From Bettongia penicillata ogilbyi (Eukaryota; Chordata; Mammalia; Diprotodontia; Potoroidae), in contig JAJHZJ010000413.1 of NCBI GenBank assembly GCA_023548195.1, positions 15,845,941-15,909,940 of the forward strand: DNA of 64,000 nt. The letters are read 5' to 3'. The translations under genes were made by a program, and so were the position numbers. Position 1 is the first letter of the stretch. Each line of letters starts with the position of its first letter. The notes below the pieces were generated by a model, which searched no databases, was not told the DNA's origin, and saw only the letters and a program-made list of their open reading frames with translations. Below, piece by piece: positions 23,103 through 35,189 of the stretch.

Positions 23103-23419
23103 GGGGCAGCTAGGTGGTGCAGTGGACAGAGCACCAGTGCAAGAATCAGGAGGACCTGAGTTCAAATCTCACCTCAGACACTTGACACTCACTAGCTGTG
23201 TGACCTTGGGCGAGTCACTTAACCCCAATTGCCTCATCCTGGGTCATCTCCAGTCATCCTGATGAATATCTGGTCACTGGATTCAGATGGCTCTGGAGGA
23301 GAAGTGAGGCTGGTGAGCTGCACAACCCTTCCTCAGTCAAAACAAAGTCAAGGGCAAGTCATGTCATCATTTCTCTGATGGCATGGTTTTCTTTGGCCAA
23401 AAAGGATGAACACACACAC
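23103..23419 (+). repeat. tRNA-derived SINE with (CA) tail, target duplication
   Basis: Starts 'ggggcagctaggtggtgcag', has the B-box-like 'gagttcaaatctc' and CORE block 'tgtgaccttgggcgagtcac', then a unique 3' part 'cagatggctctggagga' and ends 'aaaggatgaacacacacac'. Direct repeats TTGTAGCCA (23,094-23,102) and TTGTAGTCA (23,420-23,428) flank it. Complete copy; the same family is at 28,993-29,316 and 30,562-30,830 (both minus). Confidence 0.9.
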
Positions 23420-23429
23420 TTGTAGTCAT

Positions 23430-24625
23430 GATTTTCTTTTCTGCATCTCTTGTGTGGTTTCTATATTTTCTAGATTAAGTACATTTTTTCATTAAGTATC
23501 TCTTCATGGTGATTTCTTTAGTTTACTAAAATCTGAAGTCCCAGTCTCTGGTTTGGGACTTTATATTACTCTCAGTTGCTGGATTAGTAGCACCTGCACT
23601 ATTTAGGTAGAGTGGTAAAGTTCTGATAGTATTCTTCATATAATCTGTATGTAATTAACATGGCTGCTTTCAATCAGTTATTTAGGTCCCTGTCCTTGCC
23701 AGAATCCATGTATCTCCTGGTATCCACACACAGATTTTGTCCTCAGCTTTAAAAAAAAAATTCTATATAATTTATTTGTTTTGTAATCCTATTTTATTTC
23801 ACACATTCAGTTTGCTTCATCAGATTATCCAAGGGCTCCAGGTTACTCTCCCCCTCAAAAAAAGTTTAAGGAAATCTGTTTGAGATGATCACCGACCAAG
23901 TTATTATTTATTGGTGGTCTAAAAATTGTGTGATTCTTTGTATCCATTGCTATGTTTTTTTCATATCACTGAAGTTCAGAAGAGGGCTATATTTTTTTTC
24001 CATCAGACTTGTTTTCCCACTCTTTTTTGATTTTTTAGCCATGCTAATAGGCAGGACCTGAGAGGTGGATGGGAACAAAGAAGAAAATCTATTTTCCTGC
24101 TAGGGGGGTGAAAATGATCAAGTGAAAAACAAGAAAGGTCACACTGGTCTTGATACCAGGTAAAATTAGAGAAATCAGTCAGTGATCTGGCCCAGCAACT
24201 CAGGTCGCTTCATTATACATTAAGCTAAATCAAATGTGATAAACGAAGAGTTTCTCTGAAGGTTTTTGTAAAAACAAACAAATAAAATTCAAAGTGGAAC
24301 GAAATAAATGACTAGATAATAAAAGTCATAAGTTGTTGAATTAGTTCTATCTTTACATGCATAGTTTGCTTGTATTTATTATTTTTAAGCTGCCTCTGTG
24401 ATTTCATGACCACAGAGAGTTGCCAAAAAGGAAACTCCCTCTACCAACTCAAAGTGACCCAGCCATGTTGTTTAAAGTCCTAGAAAGTTGCCTGAAGCAC
24501 TGTGCAGGTTTGCACAACCAGAATGTGTAAGAAGTGGGACTTGAAGCCATGTCTCCCTTAATGAGAAGATATGCTGATATTGAGTATAATTGTATGGTTA
24601 TGATCAGTAACTCCCATGAAGGAAC
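23430..24625. other. No gene seen
   Basis: The first few hundred bases may continue old L1 5' sequence; the rest is unassigned. Confidence 0.35.
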
Positions 24626-24634
24626 ATAGTCATG

Positions 24635-24870
24635 ACTAAGGCACTAAATCTTTTGCTCATTCTCTTGTTTTTGTCTCAGACAATTACTGACTGTGTGACC
24701 TTGGGTGATTTTAATCTGTTTATCTCAGTTTACTCAGCTGTTAAATAAGAATAATAATAGTGCCTACTTCCCAGGGTTGTTGTAAGCATGGAATGAGACA
24801 ACATTGATAAAGCGCTCAGCATAGTTCTTGGCACGTGGTAGGTAAAATGTAAGTGATTTAATTACTAGCA
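24635..24870 (+). repeat. MIR
   Basis: Good MIR order: 'actgactgtgtgaccttggg', 'ctcagtttactcagctgtta', 'gcctacttcccagggttgtt', 'aagcgctcagcatagttctt' and 'ggcacgtggtaggtaa'. Nearly full length. Confidence 0.8.
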
Positions 24871-24879
24871 TTAGTATTA

Positions 24880-26035
24880 GTAACGACTAAAACACGCTAT
24901 CCCAAGTAGCCAATTCCTCATTTCCTGAGGGGCTAAACAACATATCATGATCAACAACATATCATATCTATGATTTCTAAATAAAAAAGAGAATAGACTT
25001 CTTTTCCTTCTGCAAATCTCAGAAAATATATCATCATGCTGTTCTCATGCTTTTTTTGATCTAGAATCTTGAAGGCTTTTTCATTTTCACTGAAGTACTG
25101 TCATAATCTTTTTTCACCATGGCTCTGACATTAAATGGTCATGGCATTTTCCAAGAATCAATATCCTACAATGTTGAAGCAATGGGCGATGTGTCATATA
25201 CACTTGGAACCACAAGTAGTTCATATTAATTTACTAACATTGTACCTTGCAAGAAAAAGACCTCAAATTATAAACATATAAAAAATAGGGAAGTAGGTGA
25301 TTTCTTTTTTGTCTTAAAGATCCAAATATTCAAATTGCCACTTGATTTTAACATTTCTGCTTTTTTTTCTAGAAAGGAAGAATGCAAAGCAAGAAAGCCA
25401 AAACATTTTAAATTCCATTCCTAGCCCCTCCTCTCAATATTTCCCCTCCCTTCACAATCTGGACTTCTTATCTGCTTGGTTAATGTCTAAAACATTTTTT
25501 ATAAGTATAGAAATAATACTTATTTCTATAAGTATTATATGCTATATGAAACGGCATTTCAGTCTTAATTTTTTTATTCAGAATTTATTCATAAGCAATT
25601 CTAAGGGAAAAAAACATACAGACAACACACAATAATGCAACACATAAACAAGATTCATTTTCCACTGGATGTAGATGTATACAGAGTCAATCAAATAGAT
25701 TTTACAAAAAAAAAACAAAAACAAAAACAAACACCTTTTCCCCCTTACCATTTCTTAGTCTTGAACCTTTTCATAGGAGTCCAAAGTTTTACAAGAACAT
25801 TTGTAAAGTTCTTTAAGATAAGCCACTGTTTTATTGAGGAAGATTCTATATCCTACTGTCCTATGACATCTTCCCTGGAAATCTAGCTACTCCTGGCTTA
25901 TTTCCACATTCTTTGACACCCCTCCCTTGCTGGACTTAACCAACACTGAGGACTTTTTCTATAGTCTATGTATAATTTTATTCACTGATGTGGATAGGAA
26001 GACTGTCTTTTCATCTAAGAAAGAAAGGAACCATT
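24880..26035. other. No gene seen; one small multi-hairpin sequence
   Basis: Positions 25,501-25,536 contain overlapping inverted repeats (described under findings). Otherwise unassigned AT-rich sequence. Confidence 0.4.
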
Positions 26036-26039
26036 GAGA

Positions 26040-26190
26040 ACCGTGAAGCTGTGATACATGGCTATTGTATGATCTTAGGCAAACCACTCAGCCTCTCAAG
26101 TTTTAGCAATTTTCTATGACTTTAAATTGTAGAAAACTACCAATATGCCTTAGTATAAGGTGTTTCTTGATTAGAAGTACTTTACACAAA
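26040..26190 (+). repeat. CORE-SINE fragment
   Basis: 'tgatcttaggcaaaccactc' and 'ctatgactttaaattgtaga' match the middle of the family seen at 18,345. Confidence 0.45.
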
Positions 26191-26214
26191 TTAAATTAAG
26201 GGTACACATTCACA

Positions 26215-26470
26215 CATGAGCACAGATGTGCATACACACATATACACGGATTATTAAATAATTTTTATATAGATAATATGATCATAATAATATAAATAAA
26301 TATAACATTTATTATATTTATTTATATAAATAAATATATACATATGCACTATATATGTACATATATACTTATACACTATATATAAATATACCCTATATAC
26401 ATATATATACATACACATATACACACTCTATATATATGTATGTATGTATATATATTATATATATTGGTGT
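26215..26470. repeat. AT-rich simple and inverted repeats
   Basis: Alternating TA/CA/ATA sequence, including 'aatataaataaatataac' facing 'tttattatatttattt' at about 26,288-26,325, which could form a cruciform. Confidence 0.8.
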
Positions 26471-26479
26471 GTTGACAAG

Positions 26480-27268
26480 GCAGGGCAAATCTAATCAGGT
26501 TACTGCAGTATCTTTTGGTTTTGAGTAGGAAAAGGAATGATTACCAGCAAAGTCCCTGGGCCACATGTTTACTTCCAAGGGGAATTTTTTGATTACAAGA
26601 CATTCTACAGTTATCTTTGCTTCTCCTCTAGAAAAGGTCTCATAAATTCTCCAGTCACTACCTAGACCACACAGCTCAAAGCCTGGGAGTTTGATTGACA
26701 TTCACTTTTGTATAGGGAAGATTTGCCATGGATGCTGATCCTTTACCGTAGCTCCATCCAATCTATTTAAAAAATATTCTTGCCTTTCCTCACCCATTCA
26801 TTTGCCTTGAAAGATATTGGAAGACTGAAGTAAACGTCTGTGCCTTAGATTCAGAGAACCACTGGAAGTTTCTCATAAGGCGACTCTCCCTCCAAAAAAT
26901 GCCTCAACATGGAATGCTGGTTGACAATTAACATATTGGAGTTAAATGGGACTTTTCAACTATAGGTCAGATACAAGCCTAAGAAATGACCTTTGAACCT
27001 ATCTACAGGAAAAAAAAATAAAGAAGTAACCATATGCCTTTGCCTTCTTATTAGTTTATTTGCTGTCTAAAATAATTCATCCCTTACAGTTGTTAATACA
27101 AGGAGCAACCTTTCTTCTTTGTAAAAAAAAAAAAAACAAAATTTCCCTGTCTTTTGTCTAGTTATGGGCAGACTGGCTTTCTGATCACACCATGTAGAAT
27201 AGAGATTTAAGGGATTCCAGAAAGTAGACTTCTCTATATTTAGAGAAACAGAAGCAAATTTCAACAGA
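26480..27268. other. No gene or clear repeat seen
   Basis: Short open frames on the minus strand at 26,495-26,701 and 27,067-27,264 have no recognisable features. Confidence 0.4.
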
Positions 27269-27274
27269 TCATTT

Positions 27275-27480
27275 ATTTAGAGCTGAAATCTAAGAACCTT
27301 TAGAGTCCATCTACTCCAACTCCTTCATTTTACAAATGAGAATACTAAGGCCTAGGTATCTTGGGTAATTCGCTTATAGCTACAAAAATAGAGAGTGGAA
27401 GAGCTAGAATTTGAACATGAATCACTTGACTTCAAATTTCCATGCTGTCTGCTTTCTACCATTATAGCCATCAGGGAAAT
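27275..27480 (+). repeat. MIR-like SINE
   Basis: 'tttagagtccatctactcca', 'ccttcattttacaaatgaga', 'aagagctagaatttgaacat' and 'ccatgctgtctgctttctac' give the order of a MIR-related repeat. Similar copies are at 44,885 and 46,705. Confidence 0.6.
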
Positions 27481-27574
27481 ATGTAAAAAAAAGGCTAGGA
27501 ACAAGGTGAGGACATCCTTTCCAGGAGATGACCTACAGGAAGGTGAACTCTGGTACTAGGTGTAATTATTCCGT

Positions 27575-27705
27575 TTGTATGATTGTGCATTTGTAAGTTT
27601 GTTGAGTTCAAGCACTACCTTTCTCCACTTTTTTTAGCCCCAGGGCTTAGCACAGTTACCTGATACATATGGGTGCTTAACAAAAATTTATTGATTATTT
27701 GTTAT
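27575..27705 (+). repeat. L2 3' end
   Basis: 'agccccagggcttagcacag' and 'gggtgcttaacaaaaattta' are typical of the L2 LINE terminus. Confidence 0.55.
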
Positions 27706-27965
27706 TTTTTTCAATTATAGAAAACATATTCGATCAGTGTTTTCCTTTTTTAAAACTTTTTTCAATGTCTTTCTGAAGTCCACAGAATCAAAATCACAGA
27801 ATAATGAAATACCATCTAGTTCATCATGGCCAAGTAACCCTCAAGCTTCTGTTTGCTGACCTCTTGGGAACAGATTCCATTACTTCCTGAAGCAGCTCAA
27901 ATTATTTTGGACAATTCTAAGATCAGGGTTGTCATTGTGTGTGCATATTATTTTGTTTTATTATC

Positions 27966-28353
27966 TCTGATATTCTAGAACCAGAGGGCAAAATAAATAT
28001 TGAAAGAATCCACCAATCACATCCTGAGAGAGATCCAAAAATAAAAACTCCAAGGAACATTGTAGCCAAATTCCAGAGTTTCCAAGTCAAGGAGAAAATA
28101 TTCTAGCAGCTAGGAAGAAACAATTTGATTATTGTGGAAATATAATCAGGATGACACAACATCTAGCGTCTTCTACATTAAGGGATCAAAAGGCATGGAA
28201 TATGATATTCCAGAAGTCAAAGGAACTAGGATTAAAAGCAGGAATCACCTATTCAGCAAAACTGAGGACTTACAAGCATTCTTGATGAAAAGAACAGAGA
28301 TGAAAAAGAAAATTTTACTTTCAAACATAAGAATCAAGAGAAGCATGAAAAGG
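27966..28353 (+). pseudogene. L1/HAL1 ORF1 C-terminal remnant
   Basis: Translation contains 'INIERIHQSHPERDPKIKTP' and 'RNIVAKFQSFQVKEKI', the conserved RNA-binding part of ORF1, then the C-terminal domain with several stops and shifts. The family position of the ORF1 end is at about 28,350. The N-terminus, coiled coil and most of the RNA-recognition domain are absent. Confidence 0.8.
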
Positions 28354-28473
28354 TAAACAGAAAAGAGAAATCATAAGGGACTTACTAAAGTTGAACTGTT
28401 TATATTCCCACATGGAAAAACAATATTTGTAACTCTTGAAACTTTTCTCAGTATCTGGGTAGTTGGTGGGACT

Positions 28474-28530
28474 ACACACACACACACACACACACATACA
28501 CACACACATACACATATACATGTATGTATA
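28474..28530. repeat. (CA)n tract internal to the HAL1 element
   Basis: Lies right after 'gtagttggtgggac', the same element position as the TG/CA tract at 41,006-41,100 in the other copy, so it belongs to the element's own sequence. Confidence 0.9.
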
Positions 28531-28982
28531 TATATGTATATATGTCAAGAGAAACAGAGACAGAGATAGAGACAGAAACAGAGAGATAGAGAGCACAGAG
28601 TGCATTGAATAGGAAGGAATCATATCTAAAATATTAAAATTAATGGGCGAGAGAGGAATATATTGGAAGAAGAAAGGGAGAAATGGAATGGGACAAATTA
28701 TCTCTCATGAAGGAGGCAAGAAAAAGCCTTTTCAATGGTGGGGAAAAGGGGGGAGGTGAGAGGGAATAAGTGAAGCTTACTGTCATCACATTTGGCTCAA
28801 GGAAGGAATAAAATGCACACTCAATTTGGTATGACAACCTATCTTACAACATAGGAAAGTAGGGGAGAAAGGGATAAGCAAGGTGGGGGGGATGATGGAA
28901 GGGAGGACAAATGAGAGGAGGGAGCAATTAGAAGTAAATATTCTTGGGGGGGCAAGGTCAAAAGAGAGAATAGAAGAAATGA

Positions 28983-28992
28983 GGGGCAGGAT
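28983..28992. repeat. 10 bp target-site duplication of nested SINE
   Basis: GGGGCAGGAT here and again at 29,317-29,326. The empty site occurs once in the sister element (complement at 40,594-40,603), which confirms it. Confidence 0.9.
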
Positions 28993-29316
28993 GTGTGTGT
29001 GTGTTCATACTTTGTTGCTGACGTAGACCATGCCATCAGAGAAGTGGTGACATTATTTGCACTTGACTTTGTTTTTTTGAGTGAGGAAGGGTTGTACAGG
29101 TCACCAGCCTCATCTCTCCTCCAGAGCCATCTGAATCCAGTGACCAGATATTCATCAGGATGGCTAGAGATGATCCAGGATGAAGTAATTGGGGTTAAGT
29201 GACTTGCCCAAGGCCACACAGCTAGTGAGTGCCAAATGTCTGAGGTGACATTTGAACTCAGGTCCTCCTGACTCCTGCAATGGTGATTTATCCACTGCAC
29301 CATCTAGCTGCCCTGG
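28993..29316 (-). repeat. tRNA-derived SINE nested in HAL1 element
   Basis: Complete minus-strand copy of the family at 23,103. The head is at the right ('catctagctgcccc'), the CORE block 'aagtgacttgcccaaggcca' lies in the middle, and the unique 3' part and the (TG)n complement of the CA tail are at the left. Perfect 10 bp target duplications flank it. Confidence 0.93.
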
Positions 29317-29765
29317 GGGGCAGGATAGGATGGAGGGAAATACAGTTAGTCTTACATAACATGAGTATTATGGAAGCCATTGCAAAAATACACATATAGA
29401 GCCTATATTGAATTGCTTACCTTCTTAGTGAGGGTGGGTGGGGAAGGAGGTATGAATAGAAGTTGAAACTCAAAGTTTTAGGAGCAAAAGTTGAGTATTG
29501 TTCTTGCATACAACTGGAAATAAGAAATACATGTAATGGGGTATAGAAATGTATCTTGCCCTACAGAACAAAAGAGAAGACAGGGATAAGGGATGGGAGA
29601 GATGTTAGAAGGAAGGGCACATTAGTTGTAGGGATAATCAGAATGCAAGGTATTTTGGGGTGGGGGGAGGGGAGAGATGGGGGAAAAATTTGGAACTCAA
29701 AATTTTGTGGAAATGAATGTTGAAAACTTAAAATGAATAAATAAATAAATGATTTGAATAAAAAA
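29317..29765 (+). mobile_element. HAL1-type element, right part and 3' end
   Basis: Continues the element after the nested SINE. It contains two L1-3'UTR-like modules, one at about 29,430-29,485 ('gaaactcaaagttttaggag') and one at 29,655-29,715 ('ggaactcaaaattttgtgga'), then an AATAAA-rich A-tail at 29,730-29,767. Confidence 0.85.
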
Positions 29766-29767
29766 AA

Positions 29768-30425
29768 GATACCCTCTTTGATTAAATTATGGACAGATCT
29801 AAGAAATGCACATGAACATATTATTATTATTTAAATATAATTGTGATGGCATGAAAGGTTTGGGGTATTATGCTACAAAATCCTATCAATTCTATGGCCA
29901 TTCAGTAATCTGACCTACTTCCCTGAATATACTGAAATAGAAGTATGTGGCTTTCAGCCATAGAATTTGGAATGGAGAAGAAATGTAAATTATTTTTGGC
30001 CATGGTAGCTTTACATAGGTCATAGACTCATGAACATTTGGAATCTAAATATTATATCTGTCCTGCATTTTATCTAACTCAATGAAAGAAACACTGAGGT
30101 AAAGTATGTATCATCATATCCCCAGATAACAATTCTCTGTTATAGACTGCAGAAGGATAGGGCCACACAGAATGTGATTTCAAAAGACATCTGTCTCTGA
30201 CTCTGGCAAAGAGTACTGACATTAAGCTGCACTTTGTATCTCCAGTATAGTAAGGCTCACATGGACAAACATTTATACTTTAAAAGCATATAACACTAAA
30301 CAGTGCTGACTGAGCCCATAGCAAATTCATGCCATGTAACCTCAATTGGATCCTCCCTACTAAACTCCAAGTCATTTAATCATCTCTTATTGACTCTCTG
30401 TCACATTTCCCCCAGGAGTGTATTG
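29768..30425. other. No gene; possible MIR-like piece
   Basis: A very diverged MIR-like stretch may lie at about 30,020-30,170 ('catagactcatgaacatttg'); nothing else is seen. Confidence 0.35.
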
Positions 30426-30429
30426 TGGA

Positions 30430-30560
30430 ATAAAATATTGGGCTAGGAGTCAGGAAAGAGCTCTAGGACCTTGTGCAAACCACATATCATCTTGAAACTT
30501 CAGCCTACTCATCTGCAAAAGCAAGATAATAATCCCTTACCTTGCAGAGCTGTAATTGGA
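30430..30560 (+). repeat. MIR fragment
   Basis: 'ggctaggagtcaggaaagag', 'cagcctactcatctgcaaaa' and 'cccttaccttgcagagctgt' follow the MIR order. Confidence 0.65.
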
Positions 30561-30561
30561 T

Positions 30562-30830
30562 GTTGATGTTCATTCTTTATTTTCAAAGACCAGTGACAAG
30601 AGAAGGTGATGTCTTGACTAAGTGAATTTAAATGAGTCAGAGTTATACAAAGTCATCAGCCCTACTCTCTCTTCTAGAGTCATCAAAGTCCAGTGTCAGG
30701 GCAAATCAGGACAATTGACAATGGCCTTGGATGCAGTGAAATACCTTAGTATTTTCTATGTCTGACCATATTCTAAGTGCTCCATTGCTCCTACTTCAGC
30801 TGCCATCATGCCCTTTGGAACAAATTGTTC
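30562..30830 (-). repeat. SINE 3' part, minus strand
   Basis: 'gtcatcagccctactctctc', 'ttctagagtcatcaaagtcc' and 'aggacaattgacaatggcct' parallel the unique 3' part of the SINE at 28,993-29,316. The tRNA-like head is missing or unrecognisable. Confidence 0.6.
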
Positions 30831-31054
30831 TCCTTCATCCATTCTGATGAGGGAAGTCTTCCCATCCTGGGGTAGATACCCTCTTAACTCACTGATGGTT
30901 TTGAGATCTGTCTGTTACTCTCAACCTAGCACTCTTAAATGTAGTACCTACCTTGAGAAATTGGAAAGTTTATATTAAAAAAATAGAGATTATATGATAA
31001 CACTACTAGAAGTAGTATTGATAGCTATATTTATATATTACTACACTGTGGTTT

Positions 31055-31260
31055 TAAAATTAATATCTCCTTCAATCCTTACAACAAGTTTGAGAGGTAG
31101 GTACTGCTTCATCCTCACTTTACAGATGGACACTGAGGAAACTGAAGCTGAGAGAAGTTAATTAACTTGCCCAGGGTCAGACAGCTAGGGACTATCTGAG
31201 ATTGGATTTTAATTCAACTCTTCTTGACTCCAAAGCCTGGAAGTCTATGCCCAGCTTGAC
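31055..31260 (+). repeat. MIR-family SINE
   Basis: 'actttacagatggacactga', 'ttaacttgcccagggtcaga' and 'cttgactccaaagcctggaa' are well preserved MIR blocks. Confidence 0.8.
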
Positions 31261-31264
31261 CTAC

Positions 31265-32315
31265 CTGCCATTATATAGATAAACAGAATGATTGATAAGT
31301 AGATATTTTTGAGGATTTTCTAAAAGTTAAAAATTTTAGTTGTTCATATTGAGTGCCCATCAGTTATTACTAAGTATTTTAATATAGTTCATGGAGAAGC
31401 CATTTGGAAGACTGGAAAATCTGGGTTCAAGTACTTTTGACATACTTCTGAACATATTCCATCCTGTTATCAGACATAACAAAATGTGACAAATAGAAAT
31501 TCTTCCACCAATGTGCTCTGTAGGGAAGAATGATACTTTTTTTTCTGTCTCAATACCAATTTATCACCTTATTCAGGTCATCTTATATTAAACCTCTACT
31601 TGTGTTCCCTGAAACATCCTCTGGAAACCTTATTCTTTCCAATAATAATTTTCCCACAGATAGATATTTTTTTCTGGAAGTCAATATAGAAGATGTTTGT
31701 TATCATTGCATTTTATGGAAGTGCAATTGATTTACTTATAGTTTTAGCTTCGTGTCAATCTGATCTTCCTTGTATTCATAATGGTCACAGGGATGGATGT
31801 TATCATCTTTAGAAACTAAGCAAAAGCAGTTTCTTTCAACAGTCAGCTTCAGGTTTCTGTCTCTTGCAATGCCTGTTAGGTTTCTCATTAAGTTCTTATT
31901 TTCTTTCTCAAGGATGTCTTTAACTCAGATGTGTGAAAAGTCCTCAATTTAATTAATTACAAAGTTATCTAGTCTCCTCTTCCTCCTTTTATCTATGAAG
32001 AACTTGTCCATATGTTTCTTTGATGCAATTTTTTCTCCCAGTTCCTAATTATGCAAGCTAATACATGTATAAACTTATGTATATGCATGAATGTATGTGT
32101 ATATGTATATATATATATATTATACTTCATAATTATAACAAATACTTTCCACTTCTAGTAAATAAAGCTTCTTCATAGAAGTGAACTATCCATTAGAGAA
32201 GGGTCTCTCCAACCCAATATCCTCATTTTAAATATTAAAAAAAATCAATGCCCCCAAATGGAAAATTACTAATGAAATAAGTAGACTAGATCAGTGACTA
32301 TATCCCTGTGTCAAA
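31265..32315. other. No gene or clear repeat seen
   Basis: AT-rich. A short TA/TG microsatellite lies at about 32,085-32,125. Confidence 0.4.
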
Positions 32316-32319
32316 TGTT

Positions 32320-33715
32320 CAAGAGCTTTCTTTATTTGACTCCCAATTTTGTTCTAGTCTCAATATAATGCCATTGCCTTTGCTATCAATTCTTTTGCCC
32401 TCCCCAAAGATATGGCCACCATTTAAAGAACGCACACTATCAAAGGTAATCTTAGACTGTGAACAAGTTATTTTGTCTCAGTTTACATCTGACCCTGTCC
32501 CCTCTTCTGGATTCCTATCACTAACTGACAGATAGTCATCTCTACCAAGATTGGTAATCCATTTTCAATATATTCAAAATGGAACTCAAAGTCCACCCAT
32601 CCTCCAAACAACCTTATTTTTTTCTTAAAATCAGTACCATCAATGCAATCACACAGGCTTATAGTATTGCTTCTTATTTATATTATTGAAGTCATATTTT
32701 CCTTTGCAGTCTTACCCACAGTTTCTTATCAGTTGCTAAGTAGTTTTACCACCACAGTACACCTCAAATGCTTCCTCTTTTCTCCATTCCTAGTTCGTTA
32801 GGAGTTGAGGTCTTTCTCACCACTGCCTTGGCCAGTTGCATTAGCCTCTTGATATCCCTGCCTCTAGATTCTGCTACCTTCCATTCATCCTCCATATTGA
32901 TTAATGGTATATAATTCAAACGGAAATTGGGTCCATGAAGCTTTATATAAACATCTCTGTGAGACACATATCAACTTAGAAAACTGTGCATTATCTTTAA
33001 CTGTAGTATTTTTTTTTATTTTGTTAAATATCCCCTAATTTTAATTTAATCTGGTTTGGGCTGCATTAGTGTTGAGGGCTAAGTGTTTGACATTTTTGAC
33101 GTAGATAATATTCTTAAAACATATGGAAAAAAATTCCTCTCTGACACAAACACGTATATGTACATCAAATAGTTTCCAGTGCTTCTCTTTTGCTTCCTGT
33201 ATAAAGTGGAAAATTTTCAGCCTGACATTTAAAGACCTCCACAATTTACATTCTAGTCATTTTTTTAAGTTGTTGAAAACTATTCCCTTTCACAAACCCT
33301 TTATTCCAGTAACACCAGCCTTCTAGTTCTCCATGCATGAAATTCTCTTTCTTGACTCATACATTTACCTGGTTTATGTGTCATATTTGAAACACATTCC
33401 ATGCTCAGGTCTGCCTCTTGCAATCCTTACTTTCCTTCAAAATGTTTTTCAGGTGTAACCATCTAAATAAGGGTCTTTCCTGAATCTCCCAGGTGTTGAT
33501 CATTTCCTGTTTTGAAATTATATTGGTAAATCATTGTCAACCTTTTGAATTTACTTATATTTATTTGCACATTGTATACCACCCTAACCCCGTAAGTCAG
33601 ATGCAAGTTACTTAAAACCAGGAATTGTTTTGTTTTAAGCTTTGCTTATACAATACCTCCCACCATCCCTTGCAGTTAATAGCAATCAGTAAATGTTTGT
33701 AGGGTTGTATTGAAT
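32320..33715 (+). mobile_element. L2 LINE remnant
   Basis: Successive plus-strand blocks match the 3' half of mammalian L2: 'tgcattagcctcttgatatccctgcctcta'-type sequence near 32,835-32,870, 'ttaaagacctccacaattta' near 33,228, the 'aacaccagccttctagttct' block near 33,313, 'tttcctgaatctcccaggtg' near 33,475, and the terminus 'caggaattgttttg..cagtaaatgttt' at 33,620-33,700. One old insertion, no open frame. Confidence 0.6.
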
Positions 33716-35185
33716 TTCCTATTCTGACCAAAGCCCTCCTATTCCTTCATCACCTCAAACCCCCACACACACCCAAAATAGACCCCAGTTCCAATCTCCT
33801 ATGAGCTGAGATTTCAGTCAAAATTTTGAATGTTTCTGAACCTAGTGGATGGTAAACTGTTTTATTCCTCTCCAGATGCATTCTTTCTGCTTCATTCCTT
33901 GCAGCCACAATTTCGAAGTAAACAGGATTTGCAAGTATAAGCATTAGTCATTCATCCATGTTTTCTAATAAGATTGAGAGAGGCATTCATAATCTTGGAG
34001 ATTTAAATTTTATATTCTGAGAAAAAATTAAGGCTTAAGTTGATTTTTTGGTATTACTGCTCACCCTAAATTTGTGCAAAAGCCAAGGAAAATAAGCCTC
34101 CAAAGACATTCAATTAGTAAGACTAAGTAAAGGAGCAAAAAATCAAATAAGTAGCTTCTATAGTAGGATGCAAATGTCACATAAGAGTGGTCTACACTGG
34201 CAAATTTTTGCCTTAATTCTCATGAACTATGTCCCTTTTTAAGGACAAAATTTGAATCATATCCCCATGACAACTTATGTAAAATAAGCAAGAAAAAGAA
34301 TTAACTGGTTTACTGAAAGTTGATGAGTCTCTATCCACTATAAAAGCACATAACCTGGAATCCATTTAATTTAACTCATCAAATCCTTAGTAAACCTTTA
34401 CTTGTCTATGGAGCACAGTGCTATGTTTAAATCACCAGAAGTCTTATTTATATTATAGCAAGTGAATGGCAAGTAATGGACAGACTTGAACATCATTTTT
34501 GATATTCCAATAAAAAGTTCCCTTTAGGAATACATCAAATAATTCATTTTTATTCCTTATGTTTATATTAATAACTTCCCTTGCTTCTTTTAGTTGAGAA
34601 CTTCCCTTCATCAGTGGAAGCCAAATAAGAATTAAATTGAATATATTTTTATTAGAACAATCTATTTATTGGTAGATGTATAGATATTCTTTAACCTTTT
34701 CCAAAGGCCATAATTTTTTCTATTCATAATATGATATTTCTGGCAATAACTTTAAAACACTACTGAACTTTTTCATAGAATGTTAACAGGGAAGGTGATA
34801 AAAATCATCTAGTGCAGGGGAATCAAATTCTCAGCCACTCAAATGTAGCTCAAAATATACTAAAATACAATTGGGAAATGTTTAATAATTAAAATGCAAA
34901 TACAAGATAGATAATGCTAATTTGTGGTTTTCTAAGTTAACATGTGTCTTTGGGTATACCTTTCTATTTGATTTCAATACCACTTACAAAACTCCTCATT
35001 TTTTTTTTTTACAGATGAAGAAAATGAAGACTGGAGGGATAACCATTAAACAGTTCATTTCATTTTCATTTGTGTTGAGAGGAGCAGTATCTAAGGCTAG
35101 AGAGTTGTTCCAGTACAATCTTCCCTAGTCAGACTGATCCTGGAACATCATTTTTGTTTCTCAGCATTATATTTTTAGTCTTTAA
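33716..35185. other. No gene seen
   Basis: A weak MIR-like piece ('cagatgaagaaaatgaagac') at 35,012-35,045 is the only repeat suggestion. Confidence 0.4.
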
Positions 35186-35189
35186 TTAG

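Larger units (their letters stand above)
27966..28992 (+). mobile_element. HAL1-type ORF1-only L1 derivative, left part
   Basis: 5'-truncated inside ORF1 at about 27,966. The C-terminal half of ORF1 runs to about 28,350 and is followed directly by non-coding sequence with no trace of ORF2: a (CA)n tract at 28,474-28,530, then a purine-rich region. This matches, block by block, the reverse complement of 40,140-41,235 after ORF1 of the other HAL1-type element. The element resumes at 29,317 after a nested SINE. Confidence 0.85.

Noticed and set aside
23103..23240. tRNA gene-like head with B-box
   Set aside because: It is the tRNA-derived head of a SINE, with target duplications and repeated family members in the window; no proper tRNA fold was traced.
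28839..29303. 154-codon minus-strand open frame
   Set aside because: It runs through the nested SINE and the HAL1 3' region; open by chance across two repeats.
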